The position numbers were made by a program, and so were the translations under genes. Shown here piece by piece: positions 40,395 to 52,931 of a stretch of 64,000 nt of DNA; positions within the stretch are counted from its first letter, which is position 1; each line of letters begins with the position of its first letter. Where the stretch lies: NCBI RefSeq assembly GCF_023168165.1, contig NZ_BQYJ01000004.1, positions 124,001 to 188,000 on the forward strand. The letters run 5' to 3'. This DNA comes from Niallia sp. NCCP-28. Lineage in GTDB: Bacteria > Bacillota > Bacilli > Bacillales > Cytobacillaceae. The notes beneath the pieces are model-generated. The model was not told where the DNA came from, searched no databases, and worked only from the letters and a program-made list of their open reading frames with translations.

Positions 40395-41276
40395 TTAATC
40401 CTTTCTCCTCTTCATATCACGATGAGTTATTGATACATGATAATCCTTTTCAAAATGATGCCCGATGTATTCCGACAAAGCAACAGATCGATGCTGTCCG
40501 CCTGTACATCCTATTGCGACAACCAGCTGAGATTTCCCTTCTTTTTTATAATGCGGGAGCATAAACGTCAATAAATCAAGTACTTTCTCAAGGAATTGAT
40601 TTGTTTCCGTCCATTTTAATACATAGCTTGACACTTCCACATCAAGACCTGTTTTCGGGCGCATATGCTCAACGTAATGAGGATTTGGTAAAAAACGCAC
40701 ATCAAATACTAAGTCTGCATCAATTGGAAGACCATGTTTAAATCCAAAACTCATAACATTCACATTGAAGATAGAGTCTTTATTACCAGAGAATTCCTTT
40801 AGGATTTTCTCTCTTAACTCCCTTGGAGAACTTTGTGATGTATTATAAATTATTTGAGCCCGGCCTTTTAATTCCTCCAATAATTCCCGTTCTAATTTAA
40901 TGCCTTCTAAAGGGAGGCCAGATGGTGCGAGAGGGTGAGATCTTCTTGTTTCTTTATACCTTCTTACAAGGGTGCCGTCCTCTGCATCTAAAAATAATAC
41001 ACGGGGTGCCACCCATGATTTTGCCATTTCATCAAGAGCACTGAATAAATGGTCAAAGAATTCTCTTCCCCTTAAATCCATAACCAATGCGACTTTATTC
41101 ATCTTATTCTTGGATTCCTTCATTAGTTCTAGAAATTTTGGCAAAAGAGTTGGCGGCAGATTATCGACACAAAAAAATCCTAAATCTTCAAAGCTTTGTA
41201 TGGCTACTGTTTTCCCTGCACCAGACATTCCAGTAATAATGACAAGCTGTGTTTCATTCACTCCACTCGCACTCAT
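40395..41276 (-). CDS. rapZ: RNase adapter/nucleotide-binding protein RapZ (YvcJ)
   Basis: This is a 293-residue P-loop protein. Walker A is GMSGAGKT at 16-23, and the C-terminal domain has [16 protein letters not shown], the family signature. It binds ATP and GTP. In E. coli RapZ controls GlmS through a small RNA and RNase E; in Bacillus YvcJ affects competence. AGGGGG precedes the ATG. Confidence 0.95.
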   Translation of the reverse strand: MSASGVNETQLVIITGMSGAGKTVAIQSFEDLGFFCVDNLPPTLLPKFLELMKESKNKMNKVALVMDLRGREFFDHLFSALDEMAKSWVAPRVLFLDAEDGTLVRRYKETRRSHPLAPSGLPLEGIKLERELLEELKGRAQIIYNTSQSSPRELREKILKEFSGNKDSIFNVNVMSFGFKHGLPIDADLVFDVRFLPNPHYVEHMRPKTGLDVEVSSYVLKWTETNQFLEKVLDLLTFMLPHYKKEGKSQLVVAIGCTGGQHRSVALSEYIGHHFEKDYHVSITHRDMKRRKD

Positions 41277-41295
41277 ATTTATTCCCCCTATAAAT

Positions 41296-41754
41296 TCAGC
41301 TTGGATCTAATCGGTAACTAATCAATTTAAAATCAGGAGTATACGTAAAGGTCCCATAAATAAGCCCATTGCCGTGAATCATATAATCTAAAATATGATA
41401 ATCTCCCTCAGCCATTGGCAAATTTTTTATTTCTTCTAGATCATGCCATACAATTTTTCCTTCTTCTGACTCTTCTACATGAATGCCATCAGAATTGGTG
41501 GAGAAAAAGGTAAACATCATCCATTCAGATACTATCTTATCGCCATCTTTTATAATAAAAGTAAAGATTCCTTTAATATTGGGATTTCTTAAATAGATAC
41601 CAGTTTCTTCCCTAAATTCACGAATGCATGAGTCTCTTACAGATTCTCCTGGTTCCATTTTCCCGCCAGGAGCAACCCACCAACCGCGTCTAGGCTTTTG
41701 TAATAAAAGTACTTTATTATCCTTTAATAACAAACAATTTGTCACTCGCTGCAC
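41296..41754 (-). CDS. yvcI: Nudix hydrolase YvcI
   Basis: The start is GTG 41754 (reading MQRVTNCLL), with GAGGTGA 6 bp upstream; the frame is open further but has no better site. The protein has 153 residues. The Nudix box [24 protein letters not shown] spans about 29-52 (two adjoining segments, GGKMEPGES and REFREETGI). It is a MutT-type pyrophosphatase of unknown substrate and opens the yvcI-rapZ-yvcK-whiA operon. Confidence 0.92.
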   Translation of the reverse strand: MQRVTNCLLLKDNKVLLLQKPRRGWWVAPGGKMEPGESVRDSCIREFREETGIYLRNPNIKGIFTFIIKDGDKIVSEWMMFTFFSTNSDGIHVEESEEGKIVWHDLEEIKNLPMAEGDYHILDYMIHGNGLIYGTFTYTPDFKLISYRLDPS

Positions 41755-42293
41755 TTCATTCACCTCAAACTTTTGTAAGTAACTTATGTAGGCAAACACA
41801 CTCTATTCCTTTCATTATACTATTAATGCGACACACCCACAATAAAATGCCCTCTGTATTTAAAGGGAATCAATCTATGTTTTTGCATCAATCATTTAAA
41901 ATAATAGATAGAAATATAACAAAACTGCCTCTAAGTTCTATTGCTTTTCTAATTTAGCAAGATTTAATCAACCTATTCATTAGCATTGCTTTTGTATACA
42001 AGTTTATTCCTAGTCATCTGTCAGCAAGACTGCATCACAAAAGATTGTAGCTAGCTAAAAAAGGACAAGGAATAAAAAGACGGGCAATTTTTTGCCCTCC
42101 TAGACCTCCTATCACCTCAAAATGGGGAGGGGAATAAAACCCTGGTAATGCGCGTGACCAAAAAGAGGCATCGTTTTAAGGCACAAAAAAAGCATAGGTT
42201 GATTACCTATGCAAAAAATATATATCTTAAAGGGGGTTAATTCTATTTTTATATTACCCAAAATATATTTCACTTTTATTACAGCAGAATTAA
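41755..42293. other. yvcI promoter region and trxB 3' gap
   Basis: Besides the yvcI promoter it holds two short hairpins: GGGCAA/TTGCCC near 42085-42099, and GCATAGGT/ACCTATGC near 42192-42212. I see no gene. Confidence 0.5.
41814..41842 (-). promoter_or_regulatory. yvcI operon promoter
   Basis: On the minus strand TTGTGG (41837-41842) and TATAAT (41814-41819) are separated by 17 bp, about 60 bp upstream of the GTG start. Confidence 0.65.
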
Positions 42294-42325
42294 AAGAGGG
42301 TGACACTTTTTAGCATCTCCCTCTT
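42294..42325 (-). terminator. trxB terminator
   Basis: On the minus strand AAGAGGGA pairs with ACCCTCTT around a loop, followed by TTAATTC. The T-run is weak. Confidence 0.5.
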
Positions 42326-42335
42326 GCAAACCTAG

Positions 42336-43662
<1,327 letters not shown>

Positions 43663-45168
43663 TCACCCCAAATAATCTGTTACTAATTTAACGTACTTTT
43701 GCAGTGTAGAAGTAGAAAGGCCGTAATAGCCTGCTGCTTCTTGTTGTGAAATTTTTTCATTTCTATATTTATGCCATATATATTCCATCGCAGCAGCAAA
43801 AGCTAGATTATTTTTCATAGAAATTCCCTTTTTGTGCAATCCAATAAAAACAGAAAACCACATTAAATATAATCCTGCCTCAGACGTTCCAACTGGGTGA
43901 TGTTTTTTATACATCAATAATGCTGTATTATGTGCATGCAAAAGGGGCGCTTCTTTCATTTGAAGACCTGTTTTAATATAAAAAGAATATTGTTCTTCTA
44001 GCGGCGATAAATCACGATGTTCTGTCACATCAATAGAGGCAATTATTTCGTCTTTATAAGAAGAAACACTTGTTAAAAACCATGCAAATAATCTTTCCTC
44101 CAAATGATCGCTTTCTAATCTTTTTCGAATAGAATCTACATGATCTTCAAATCCATGCACATGATTTCTTATTTTATTCCATGGTTCATGTCCCTTTTTC
44201 TCGGGATTTTCTTGCAATACTTTTTCCCAAATGGATGCAGCAAAATTCTCTCTTCCCGTAAAAAAAGCCGCGTAGGATAACCAATAATGGAAAGAAGCAT
44301 CTCCTGAAAACCCCTGTTTATAGAGTTTCCGCAGCCAAAAAAAAGCCGGAGTATATTCTCCTACTAATGCAAAGGTCGTCCCCAGCTTATATTGATGATC
44401 GCTGGACATAGGGTTGATTTTTTTTAGCATTTCCGTTAATTGCTCTACATTTTCCTTTTGGTCTTCATAAAAAGCAAACACCAACTTATTGCATAGTGCA
44501 TGCAAGTTCCCCATATTCTTCTCTAGTACTTCATCTAAGATGCTATTTGCTTTTTTTACATCTCCAAGATAAAAATATGCTAATGCAAGATTATTATAGG
44601 CTGACCAATACTCTGGATAATCGCCTATTACCTTATTCAATACCTCAACAGCTTTTGGAAAATGTCCTGTTTCAAGCAATTCTCTTGCTTCTTCTTGTCT
44701 ATTTATTAAATCTTCCTCTTCATATGCATCTTCCTCATGCAAATTATCTGACTCAAGTGTCAGCACTTCCAGAAGATCTTCTGTATCCTCCACAAAATCT
44801 CCATCTGGATCTAATTTCAAATAAAGGGTTGCATGATAATATGCATCCTTAAAAAATCCTAAATGCGCATAATTATTTGCAAGGAAATAATAACATTCCA
44901 CCATCTCTTCATCTAATTCTTCAATAATAAGATGAAGAAGCTCATTTGATTTTTTGTATTCTCCAGTATCTGCATACACAATAGCAAGCTGGCATAGAAT
45001 CATTGGTTCTCCTGGCTCTAACGCTTGCGCTCTTTGCAAATACTTTAATGATTTATAATAATCTCTTCGATGATATGCTTTAATGCCTTTTGAAAAATAA
45101 TATTCGCCTGTAGGATTAAATGTAATAATTTTACCCATCGGTTGTAAAATTTTTGAGTTTTTATGCAT
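43663..45168 (-). CDS. Tetratricopeptide repeat protein, YvcD-like
   Basis: This 501-residue soluble protein starts at ATG 45168, after GGAGGATTTT. TPR repeats are recognisable at about 20-150 (GIKAYHRRDYYKSLKYLQRA, LAIVYADTGEYKKSNELLHL) and 165-250. The C-terminus (about 440-500, with SQQEAAGYYGLSTSTLQKYV) looks like a helix-turn-helix. The position next to trxB corresponds to B. subtilis yvcD. The function is unknown; the combination suggests a DNA- or protein-binding scaffold. Confidence 0.8.
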   Translation of the reverse strand: MHKNSKILQPMGKIITFNPTGEYYFSKGIKAYHRRDYYKSLKYLQRAQALEPGEPMILCQLAIVYADTGEYKKSNELLHLIIEELDEEMVECYYFLANNYAHLGFFKDAYYHATLYLKLDPDGDFVEDTEDLLEVLTLESDNLHEEDAYEEEDLINRQEEARELLETGHFPKAVEVLNKVIGDYPEYWSAYNNLALAYFYLGDVKKANSILDEVLEKNMGNLHALCNKLVFAFYEDQKENVEQLTEMLKKINPMSSDHQYKLGTTFALVGEYTPAFFWLRKLYKQGFSGDASFHYWLSYAAFFTGRENFAASIWEKVLQENPEKKGHEPWNKIRNHVHGFEDHVDSIRKRLESDHLEERLFAWFLTSVSSYKDEIIASIDVTEHRDLSPLEEQYSFYIKTGLQMKEAPLLHAHNTALLMYKKHHPVGTSEAGLYLMWFSVFIGLHKKGISMKNNLAFAAAMEYIWHKYRNEKISQQEAAGYYGLSTSTLQKYVKLVTDYLG

Positions 45169-45343
45169 AAAATCCTCCAATATAATGAAAGTCCCTCTTA
45201 GAACCATAACTTATAATAACGATAACTAATGTAGTATACCATATGATAAAGCATTCGGAGAAGAATCATTACTGGAAGTTTTGTCTTAATTTAAACATTC
45301 TCTTAAGAGGTATTGCTGTTATTCAAACAAATTTCCCAAAAAA

Positions 45344-45382
45344 AGAGTCTCCTAACAGCTGCAACAACTTTAGGTAGACTCT
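45344..45382 (-). terminator. Histidine operon terminator
   Basis: On the minus strand AGAGTCTACCTAA pairs with TTAGGAGACTCT around a GC-containing loop, followed by TTTTTTTGG. It lies 10 bp after the hisI stop. Confidence 0.85.
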
Positions 45383-45391
45383 CTATATTCT

Positions 45392-46036
45392 TTATCCTTT
45401 TTCTTGATGACGTTTTTCTAACACCGTTAAAATTTCTGCAAATGGCAGCTCTTGCTCTCTTAATAATACAAGCAAATGATATAAAAGATCAGCGGATTCC
45501 CATTTTAATTCTTCAGCATCGCGATTTTTTGCTGCAATGATTACTTCTGATGCCTCTTCTCCAACTTTTTTAAGGATTTTATCTACACCTTTTTCAAATA
45601 AATACGTTGTATAAGCACCTTCTGGACGATTAGCTTCTCTTTCTTTAATCACTTGTTCAAGATTATATAAAATTTTGTATGGAGCTGAATCAAAATCCGC
45701 ATTGCTTGCCTCACTATTTTGATAAAAACTTTCTGCAAAACAGCTAGTTGTGCCATTATGGCAAGCTGCTCCTTTAGGATTTACTAATACAACTAAAGCA
45801 TCTGAATCACAGTCAAATTTTATTTCTGCAATTTTCTGTGTGTTGCCGCTAGTAGCTCCCTTATGCCAAAGTTCTTGTCTTGATCTGCTAAAAAACCAGG
45901 TTTCTCCTGTTTCTATTGACTTCCCTAACGATTCTTTATTCATATATGCTAAAGTTAACACTTCTTTTGTAGCAGCATCTTGAACGATTGCTGGAATAAG
46001 TCCTTTATCGTCAAATGTTAATTCTTCTATATTCAT
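45392..46036 (-). CDS. hisI: Bifunctional phosphoribosyl-AMP cyclohydrolase/pyrophosphatase
   Basis: This is a 214-residue HisIE fusion. The HisI part (about 1-110) has [18 protein letters not shown] and the zinc-binding [12 protein letters not shown] and [11 protein letters not shown]. The HisE part (about 115-205) has [19 protein letters not shown]. It performs the second and third steps of histidine synthesis. The start overlaps the hisF stop (ATGA). Confidence 0.96.
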   Translation of the reverse strand: MNIEELTFDDKGLIPAIVQDAATKEVLTLAYMNKESLGKSIETGETWFFSRSRQELWHKGATSGNTQKIAEIKFDCDSDALVVLVNPKGAACHNGTTSCFAESFYQNSEASNADFDSAPYKILYNLEQVIKEREANRPEGAYTTYLFEKGVDKILKKVGEEASEVIIAAKNRDAEELKWESADLLYHLLVLLREQELPFAEILTVLEKRHQEKG

Positions 46037-46794
46037 CTAACAAGCACTCCTCTTTCTTTCAGATATTCCTTTACTTCATGTACGGATGTTTCTTTATAAT
46101 GAAAGATCGATGCAGCAAGTGCAGCATCTGCTTTTCCCTCTTCGAAAAAAACATCTGCAAAATGTTCTGCATTTCCTGCACCGCCAGATGCAATAACCGG
46201 TACAGAGACGGCCTCACTTACTGCTTTTGTTAAAGCTAAATCAAACCCTTTTTTTTCGCCATCTGAGTCCATGCTTGTTAAAAGAATTTCTCCTGCACCA
46301 AGTGTTACCGCTTCTTTCGCCCAAGAAACAACATCCTTGCCTGTCGCTTTTCTTCCCCCATGTGTAAAGACGCGCCAAGTGTTTATTTCCTGATCAAATT
46401 TAGCATCAATCGCAACTACAATACACTGGGAACCAAAAAAATTAGCACCTTCAGCAATTAGATTTGGATTTGTTACCGCTGCAGTATTTAAAGACACTTT
46501 ATCGGCACCAGCACGAAGAATTTTTTTCATATCATCTAATGTATTGATGCCTCCCCCAACTGTAAACGGAATAGCTAATTCAGATGCAACTTCTTTTACT
46601 ACATCGACCATTGTTTTTCTGCCTTCATGGGATGCAGAAATATCTAAAAACACCAGCTCATCTGCACCTTGTTCATCATAAAATCTTGCCAATTCTACTG
46701 GGTCTCCGGCGTCTCTTAATTGAACAAACTGCACTCCCTTTACAACACGGCCATCCTTTACATCTAAGCATGGAATAATTCTTTTCGTTAGCAT
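46033..46794 (-). CDS. hisF: Imidazole glycerol phosphate synthase subunit HisF
   Basis: This is a 253-residue TIM-barrel synthase. Catalytic aspartates lie in [13 protein letters not shown] (Asp11) and [14 protein letters not shown]. With HisH it makes imidazole glycerol phosphate and AICAR. Its start overlaps hisA by 7 bp, which indicates coupled translation. Confidence 0.97.
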   Translation of the reverse strand: MLTKRIIPCLDVKDGRVVKGVQFVQLRDAGDPVELARFYDEQGADELVFLDISASHEGRKTMVDVVKEVASELAIPFTVGGGINTLDDMKKILRAGADKVSLNTAAVTNPNLIAEGANFFGSQCIVVAIDAKFDQEINTWRVFTHGGRKATGKDVVSWAKEAVTLGAGEILLTSMDSDGEKKGFDLALTKAVSEAVSVPVIASGGAGNAEHFADVFFEEGKADAALAASIFHYKETSVHEVKEYLKERGVLVR

Positions 46795-47531
46795 GAACTA
46801 TTCACCTCTAACGCTTCCTGAACAGAAAATCGCCCTTCATACAAGGCTTTACCAACAATAGCGCCACGAACGCCCACATCGCTTAATTCCTTTAATGTCA
46901 CTAAATCTTCTAATTGGCTGACGCCCCCTGAAGCAATTACTTCTTTTCCTGTTTCTATCGCCATTTCCTTTACCGCTTGAAGGTTTGGGCCACTAAGCAT
47001 TCCATCTGTTGCTATATCGGTAAAGATAAAAGTTTCTGCTCCTGCATCAGCAAATCTTTTCCCTAAATCAACTGCTCGCGCCTCTGATGTAGTGATCCAT
47101 CCATGTGTAGCCACAAAGCCATTTTTTGCATCTATGCCTACTGCTATTTTCGAACCATATTTGCGAATCATTTCAATAGCAAATTCCGGATTGGACACAG
47201 CAATACTTCCAATAATTACGCGTGCTATTCCTTTATCTAAATAATGCACGATATCTCCTTCTGTACGTATGCCCCCACCAATTTGCACATTAACTCCTAA
47301 TTTTTGAGCTGCATCAATAACAAAGGAATCATTTACTCTTTTTCCATCTTTTGCTCCATCAAGGTCTACCATATGTATCCATTTACTGCCTTGCTCAGCG
47401 AAATTTTTTGCCATTTCGAAAGGAGAATCTCCATAAACTGTTTCTTTATCATAGTCCCCTTGCAGCAGGCGTACACATTTACCGCCGCGCATATCGATTG
47501 CAGGATATACTGTAAAGCTCATTTGTTTCAT
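46788..47531 (-). CDS. hisA: ProFAR isomerase HisA
   Basis: This is a 247-residue TIM barrel. The conserved [19 protein letters not shown] is at 8-26 and [16 protein letters not shown] near 168-183, carrying the two catalytic aspartates. It isomerises ProFAR to PRFAR. It overlaps both hisH and hisF. Confidence 0.97.
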   Translation of the reverse strand: MKQMSFTVYPAIDMRGGKCVRLLQGDYDKETVYGDSPFEMAKNFAEQGSKWIHMVDLDGAKDGKRVNDSFVIDAAQKLGVNVQIGGGIRTEGDIVHYLDKGIARVIIGSIAVSNPEFAIEMIRKYGSKIAVGIDAKNGFVATHGWITTSEARAVDLGKRFADAGAETFIFTDIATDGMLSGPNLQAVKEMAIETGKEVIASGGVSQLEDLVTLKELSDVGVRGAIVGKALYEGRFSVQEALEVNSSC

Positions 47532-48151
47532 CCTTTCTTTATCAGCTGTGTAAAGTTATTTAATAAATGCATGCCTAGCTTACTGCTTTTTTCAGGATGG
47601 AATTGCATCCCATAAACATTGTCTTTACCGACAACAGCAGGGACCTCTTTATCATAGATGCTTTTTGCAATTATCACATCTTCCTCTGTCTGTGCATAAT
47701 AAGAGTGAACAAAATAAGCATAGCCATCCTGCACTTTTTCTGTTAACGGACCGTTTTTTTGAAAAGACAATAAATTCCATCCCATATGAGGAACCTTATA
47801 CGTTTCTTCATTAGCCGTTATTCCAGGAAAACGAACCACTTTTCCTGGAAGCAAACTCAATCCCTTCGTAAGCCCATGTTCTTCGCTTTCTTCAAATAGA
47901 AGCTGCATGCCAAGACAGATGCCTAAAAGAGGGCGGCCACTTTCCACATAAGAATGAATCATAGCAGACAATCCTGTATCATTTAAGCAGCTCATTGCAT
48001 CTTTAAATGCACCTACACCTGGAAGAATTAGTGCATCAGCTTCCATTAATTTTTGTTTGTCATCTGAAATAAAATAAGGAACACCCAATCGCTCAAGCGC
48101 CTTGCTGACGCTAAATAAATTCCCCATTCCATAATCAATAATGCCTAACAT
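47528..48151 (-). CDS. hisH: Imidazole glycerol phosphate synthase subunit HisH
   Basis: The start is ATG 48151 ([15 protein letters not shown]), with AAAGGAATG upstream. A longer frame would run into hisB and is rejected. This 207-residue class I glutamine amidotransferase has nucleophile Cys in [11 protein letters not shown] and the His-Glu pair in QFHPEKS. It supplies ammonia to HisF. Confidence 0.96.
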   Translation of the reverse strand: MLGIIDYGMGNLFSVSKALERLGVPYFISDDKQKLMEADALILPGVGAFKDAMSCLNDTGLSAMIHSYVESGRPLLGICLGMQLLFEESEEHGLTKGLSLLPGKVVRFPGITANEETYKVPHMGWNLLSFQKNGPLTEKVQDGYAYFVHSYYAQTEEDVIIAKSIYDKEVPAVVGKDNVYGMQFHPEKSSKLGMHLLNNFTQLIKKG

Positions 48152-48152
48152 A

Positions 48153-48740
48153 TTACAGCATTCCTTTCGTAGAAGGTACCCCTTTAATTCTTGGGTCAAT
48201 GGTTGTTGCTTCATCAAGCGCTCTTGCCATCGCTTTGAAGATTGCTTCAATCATATGATGCGTATTGCTCCCATAATGCAAAATAACATGCAAATTCATT
48301 CTTGCTTCTAATGCAAACTTCCATAAAAACTCGTGCACTAATTCTGTATCAAAGGTTCCCACCTTTTGGCTTGGGAATTCTGCGCGGAATTCTAAATGAG
48401 GACGATTACTCAAATCCACCACTACTTGCGCCAATGTTTCATCCATTGGCACAAAACTGTTTCCATATCTTTTAATGCCTTTTTTATCGCCAACAGCATC
48501 CTGCAAAGCTTGCCCAAGACAAATTCCAATATCCTCTGTGGTATGATGATCATCTACTTCAATATCACCATTTGCTTGTACTGTTAAATTAAATTGGCCA
48601 TGCTTTGTAAACAGATCAAGCATATGATTCATAAACGGAACCCCAGTGTCTATTTCTGAAATGCCTTCTCCATCAATATTAAACGATAGCTGAATATTTG
48701 TTTCACCTGTTTTTCTGCTTATGGCAGCTGTTCTTCCCAT
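48153..48740 (-). CDS. hisB: Imidazoleglycerol-phosphate dehydratase
   Basis: ATG 48740 (MGRTAAISR) follows GGAGGGATTAGG and is preferred to the in-frame ATG 21 bases upstream. The protein has 195 residues. Metal-binding motifs are FMNHMLDLF and [11 protein letters not shown] near the N-terminal half, and a second [15 protein letters not shown]. This is the monofunctional form, without a phosphatase domain. Confidence 0.96.
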   Translation of the reverse strand: MGRTAAISRKTGETNIQLSFNIDGEGISEIDTGVPFMNHMLDLFTKHGQFNLTVQANGDIEVDDHHTTEDIGICLGQALQDAVGDKKGIKRYGNSFVPMDETLAQVVVDLSNRPHLEFRAEFPSQKVGTFDTELVHEFLWKFALEARMNLHVILHYGSNTHHMIEAIFKAMARALDEATTIDPRIKGVPSTKGML

Positions 48741-48788
48741 CCTAATCCCTCCAAAAAACATCTACTAATCTATTACAATAAACATTGA

Positions 48789-50054
48789 TTATTTATATCG
48801 TGATTCAATCGCTCTTGCATGTGCTTCGAGGCCTTCTAATCGTGCAAAAGCGGCAATTTTCTCTGCATTTTCAAAAAAAGCATTTTTACTATAATAAATA
48901 ACACTAGATTTTTTCTGAAAATCTTCAACATTTAAGGGGCTTGAAAACCTCGCCGTTCCATTTGTCGGAAGAACATGATTAGTGCCTGCAAAATAGTCTC
49001 CGACTGGCTCTGAGCTATATCGTCCTACAAAAATGGCGCCTGCATGGCGAATTGCTCCAATTTGTTCAAAAGCATCTTCTGTTATGATTTCTAAATGCTC
49101 CGGCGCCAATTCATTAATTGTTTCAATCGCTTCTTCCATTGTTTCCTTAACAAGGATTAAACCAAAATCTTCGATGGATTGCTGAGCAATTTCCTTTCGC
49201 GGCAAACTGCTCAGCTGCTGCTCTACCTCTTTTGCTACAGCTAACGCCAGCTCCTTTGATGTAGTTACTAAAACAGCGCTTGCTCTTCTATCATGTTCTG
49301 CTTGTGACAACAAATCTGCTGCTACTTCCTTTGCTTTTGCTGTCTCATCTGCTAAAATGGCAATTTCACTCGGCCCTGCGATCATATCAATATCTACATC
49401 ACCAAATACTTCTCGTTTAGCAAGTGCTACATAAATATTGCCTGGTCCAACGATTTTATCGACAGGCGCAATAGTTTTTGTGCCATATGCCAACGCAGCA
49501 ACTCCTTGCGCGCCGCCGACTTTATATATTTCTTTTACTCCTGCAATATGTGCTGCAACCAAAACAGCACTTGGAATTTCCCCATTTTCTCCTGGAGGGG
49601 ATACCATTACAATTCTTTTGACGCCAGCAACATGTGCTGGCATAACATTCATTAAAACCGAAGAAGGATATGCTGCTGTTCCACCTGGCACATATACCCC
49701 TACAGAATCTAATGGCGTTACCTTTTGCCCAAGAATGGATCCATTTTCTTTTGTCACCATCCAGGACGACTTTAGCTGATTTTTATGATAACTGCTAATA
49801 TTGTCTGCCGCTTCTTTTATAATGGCTACCATTTCTTCTTTTATATCACTATATGCTGCTTCGATTTCTTGTTCAGTTACCAAAAAATCTGTAATGTCTG
49901 TACGATCAAACTTTTGCGTATATTCCTGTAATGCGCTATCTCCATTTATTCGTACATTTTCAATAATTTCTTTAACAATATTCCTTTGTTCCTCTGTTCC
50001 TGAATCTACAGAACGTTTGATATTAATATTTTCTTCTCCATAGATAATTTTCAT
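48789..50054 (-). CDS. hisD: Histidinol dehydrogenase
   Basis: ATG 50054 follows AAAGGAGGACCTAAA. The protein has 421 residues. The signature includes [17 protein letters not shown] near 120-136, [12 protein letters not shown] near 225-236, and SQAEHDRRA with zinc-binding His. It oxidises histidinol to histidine in two NAD-dependent steps. Confidence 0.97.
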   Translation of the reverse strand: MKIIYGEENINIKRSVDSGTEEQRNIVKEIIENVRINGDSALQEYTQKFDRTDITDFLVTEQEIEAAYSDIKEEMVAIIKEAADNISSYHKNQLKSSWMVTKENGSILGQKVTPLDSVGVYVPGGTAAYPSSVLMNVMPAHVAGVKRIVMVSPPGENGEIPSAVLVAAHIAGVKEIYKVGGAQGVAALAYGTKTIAPVDKIVGPGNIYVALAKREVFGDVDIDMIAGPSEIAILADETAKAKEVAADLLSQAEHDRRASAVLVTTSKELALAVAKEVEQQLSSLPRKEIAQQSIEDFGLILVKETMEEAIETINELAPEHLEIITEDAFEQIGAIRHAGAIFVGRYSSEPVGDYFAGTNHVLPTNGTARFSSPLNVEDFQKKSSVIYYSKNAFFENAEKIAAFARLEGLEAHARAIESRYK

Positions 50055-50083
50055 TTTAGGTCCTCCTTTCACTCTATATCGCC

Positions 50084-50728
50084 TTATCTTGTTAATGCAT
50101 TGCCTTTAACAACATGATTGAGCCGTTCCACCAAGTCACTAATTCTTTCATCTTTCATTCGGTAACTCGCCGGATTGACGATTAGGCGTGATGTAATATC
50201 CACAATTCGTTCATATTCAATTAGCCCATTTTCTACAAGCGTTTTTCCTGTTGAAACAATATCAACAATTCTGTCGGATAATCCAATTATCGGGGCAAGT
50301 TCAATCGATCCATTTAATTTAATAATTTCCACTTGTGAACCCTGTTCTCTAAAATAAGCGGCTGCAACATTAGGATATTTTGTTGCGACTCGAGGTGCAA
50401 TTTCATTTAGCTTTGTATTCGGCAATCCAGCTACAGCAAGATAGCATGCACTAATTTTCAAATCTAAAAGTTCATAAACATCTCGCTCTTCTTCTAACAT
50501 GACATCTTTTCCGGCTATCCCTAAATCAGCTACTCCATGTTCCACATATGTTGGCACATCCATTGGTTTAGCTAGGATAAAGCGGAAATTTTCTTCTTCT
50601 ACATCAATGATCAGTTTTCTAGAATCATCAAACTCTGGAGGCAATTTAAATCCTGCTTCACGCAATAAGTTTGCCGCTTCTTCAAAAATTCTTCCTTTTG
50701 GCATGGCAATTGTTAATATATCACTCAT
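50084..50728 (-). CDS. hisG: ATP phosphoribosyltransferase, short form
   Basis: This 214-residue protein is the short-form HisG, which needs HisZ as regulatory subunit. Blocks include [14 protein letters not shown] at 9-22, [12 protein letters not shown] near 64-75, and the PRPP-binding [15 protein letters not shown] near 155-169. It catalyses the first committed step of histidine synthesis. It overlaps hisZ (ATGA). Confidence 0.96.
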   Translation of the reverse strand: MSDILTIAMPKGRIFEEAANLLREAGFKLPPEFDDSRKLIIDVEEENFRFILAKPMDVPTYVEHGVADLGIAGKDVMLEEERDVYELLDLKISACYLAVAGLPNTKLNEIAPRVATKYPNVAAAYFREQGSQVEIIKLNGSIELAPIIGLSDRIVDIVSTGKTLVENGLIEYERIVDITSRLIVNPASYRMKDERISDLVERLNHVVKGNALTR

Positions 50729-51912
50729 TTCACAACCTCCATTCCTGCTTTTCCTACTAATAATGATATTTCATTATATTGTTTGGTACATGCATCGACA
50801 TTGCCAACTCCATTGATATCCTGTGTAATCACTTTAATGCCTGCTGCTCTTTTTTCCTTTGCCAGCTCAAAAGCTTCTTTTCTGCGATCTCCACTAAATA
50901 AAATACAATGGATATCCTTTGTTTTTTCTATTTCTCCAAGGGCTTCCAACAAATGATCCATACGGATAGCAAAACCAGTTGCCCCTGTTGATTTCCCGAA
51001 TTTTTCAAGCAAAAGATCGTATCTTCCTCCACTGCCAATTGGAAAACCGACTCCCTCCGCATATACTTCATATAAAATCCCCGTGTAATAGCTCATATGA
51101 CTCACTAATGTTAAGTCCAGTTTAACTCTTCCTGTTTCTTTATAATCCACAAGAATTTCCCATAACTGTTTTAATTCATCTATGGCGCTTTTCCCTTTAT
51201 TATCTTCAATTAAATCATAGGCAAAATTAATTACTTCTTCTCCGCCTCTTAACTTTAAAAATTGATGCAATCTCTGTTTATCAATGCTAGATAAGGACAA
51301 TTTATCTACATGCTGACGATAACCAACATAATTTTTTTCATATAAATATTTAGTTAAAGCATCTGCTCGTTCCTTTGTGCCCAATATTTGCAAAAAGAAA
51401 GTTTTCACAAATCCAATATGTCCAATCGATAATTGAAAGTTCTCTAATCCTGCTTCTTTTAAAGAAGAAATCATCAAGGCAATTCCTTCTCCATCTGCAC
51501 TAATTGTTTTATCTCCAATATACTCCACGCCAATTTGCTCAAATTCTGCTGGGCGCCCGCCTTCTCTCTGCTGTGCCCGAAATACAGAAGCATTATAAGC
51601 TAATCGCAGCGGCAGTTGTTCTGTTAATAATTTAGATGCAGCTACACGTGCAATTGGTGCTGTCATATCAGGCCGAAGTACAAGTGTATGTCCTTGTTGA
51701 TCCAATAATTTAAATAACTGTTGATCTAAAATTGCAGAAGCGGTGCCAACTGTTTCATAGTATTCTAATGTAGGTGTTTCAATAAATTGATATCCCCATT
51801 TTTTTATGTCTTTTTCCATTTTTCTTTTTATTTTATTTTTTGTTTCATACGTTTCCGGTAATGTATCTCTCATGCCTAATGGCTTTTCAAACATAAATAA
51901 ACTGCTCATCAT
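50725..51912 (-). CDS. hisZ: ATP phosphoribosyltransferase regulatory subunit HisZ
   Basis: This 395-residue protein is a catalytically inactive relative of histidyl-tRNA synthetase, with [16 protein letters not shown] near the start and [13 protein letters not shown] and [11 protein letters not shown] as class II synthetase-like motifs. It activates short-form HisG and provides histidine feedback inhibition. GAGGTGTA precedes the ATG. It is the first gene of the his operon. Confidence 0.93.
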   Translation of the reverse strand: MMSSLFMFEKPLGMRDTLPETYETKNKIKRKMEKDIKKWGYQFIETPTLEYYETVGTASAILDQQLFKLLDQQGHTLVLRPDMTAPIARVAASKLLTEQLPLRLAYNASVFRAQQREGGRPAEFEQIGVEYIGDKTISADGEGIALMISSLKEAGLENFQLSIGHIGFVKTFFLQILGTKERADALTKYLYEKNYVGYRQHVDKLSLSSIDKQRLHQFLKLRGGEEVINFAYDLIEDNKGKSAIDELKQLWEILVDYKETGRVKLDLTLVSHMSYYTGILYEVYAEGVGFPIGSGGRYDLLLEKFGKSTGATGFAIRMDHLLEALGEIEKTKDIHCILFSGDRRKEAFELAKEKRAAGIKVITQDINGVGNVDACTKQYNEISLLVGKAGMEVVK

Positions 51913-52400
51913 TACACCTCTTGTCGAATATTCCGAATACTTTAGTTCGCTAATATACTAACAAATTAAAGAGTTATTTGTAGTTTACTCCTCCTCTAAC
52001 AGGAGGTCAAGAAAAAAATAAAAAATCTCCTTTTATTTTTATATAATTCTGAACTTAAAAGATAAAACATACTATTTAAAGATTCAGTCAATTAAAAAGA
52101 AAACTAATGCAGCTATTTCTTTTTTATTCTAATGAATCAGCGAATACAATAAAAAAGACGACTGCTTAAAGGAAACTTTACTCCATTGCATCAGCTTTTT
52201 GCTGCTTAACATCATCTTTTTGGAATAGAAACAAGTTTTCAGTAATAGTCGTCTCTTTTTATCTATCTCGCATTAACGGACTTTTAAACTCTCTCTCAGA
52301 TTATGAGAGGAAACGAGAAAGCTTTCTTTTATCTAGGTGGGGGATAATTGCCCGATTGGTTCAGCCAGCAATCAGTGGAGACGCTGGCTGGCCACTTTTA
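51913..52400. other. his operon upstream region
   Basis: It holds a short hairpin near 51993-52010 (CCTCCT/AGGAGG), the long imperfect hairpin at 52156-52254 and the repeat copy at 52258. I looked for a T-box (GGGTGGNACCGCG) and found none, so the means of his control is not evident. Confidence 0.55.
52156..52254. terminator. Long imperfect hairpin upstream of his operon
   Basis: AGACGACT at 52156 pairs with AGTCGTCT at 52247, and inner segments also pair (GGAAACTT with AAGTTTTC, TCCA with TGGA, CAGC with GCTG). Both strands show A/T-runs outside the stem. It may terminate yvoF transcription or be a small inverted-repeat element. Confidence 0.5.
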
Positions 52401-52401
52401 T
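52258..52401 (+). repeat. TTTAT-flanked structured repeat, copy 4
   Basis: This 144-bp element begins TTTATCTATCTCGCATTAAC and ends CCACTTTTAT. It includes an extended CTCTCTCAGATTATGAGAG hairpin, ATCTAGGTGGGGGATAATTG and GATTGGTTCAGCCAGCAATC. The terminal hairpin differs from the other copies (CCAGC/GCTGG pairing). Its end overlaps the yvoF stop codon, as copy 2 does with the MFS stop. Confidence 0.68.
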
Positions 52402-52931
52402 TATTCCACAATATAAACAGGATTATTTTTTTTTCGTTCTTTCATTTCTTCCGCTGTATAAATAATCTGCATAGGATTCCCTCCGACAAAACTTCCAGCC
52501 GGCACGTCTTGATGAACAAGTGTACCTGCAGAAACAATTGCTCCATCACCAATTGTTACTCCAGGCAAAATAGTAGTGTTTGCTCCAACCATTACCTCAT
52601 CACCAATTTCAATATTCCCGATTCTATATTCATCTATTAAATATTCGTGGGCAAGAATCGTTGTATTGTATCCGATTATGGTATTTTTACCTACTTTTAT
52701 TTTTTCAGGATACATAATGTCGAGCATCACCATTAAGGCAAATGATGTCTGCTCTCCAATATTCATTCGCAAAAAAGTCCGATACATCCAATTTTTGCAT
52801 GCAAGAAAAGGAATATATCTTGCTAACTGAATAATAATAAAGTTTTTTATTACTTTTATAAAAGGAACCGTTTTATAAACATGCCACAGCGAATTGGCCC
52901 CACTGACAGGATAACGGGTTGTCTTTCTCAT
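52401..52931 (-). CDS. yvoF: Hexapeptide-repeat acyltransferase, YvoF-like
   Basis: This is a 176-residue left-handed beta-helix acetyltransferase. Hexapeptide repeats run from about 80 to 160 ([55 protein letters not shown]). The N-terminal 50 residues are basic and partly hydrophobic. It lies directly after ppaX, with overlapping ATGA, as B. subtilis yvoF does. The acyl acceptor is unknown. Confidence 0.85.
   Translation of the reverse strand: MRKTTRYPVSGANSLWHVYKTVPFIKVIKNFIIIQLARYIPFLACKNWMYRTFLRMNIGEQTSFALMVMLDIMYPEKIKVGKNTIIGYNTTILAHEYLIDEYRIGNIEIGDEVMVGANTTILPGVTIGDGAIVSAGTLVHQDVPAGSFVGGNPMQIIYTAEEMKERKKNNPVYIVE

Noticed and set aside
51913-52400. T-box riboswitch upstream of hisZ
   Set aside because: No T-box motif (GGGTGGNACCGCG) or typical stem I/antiterminator arrangement is visible.
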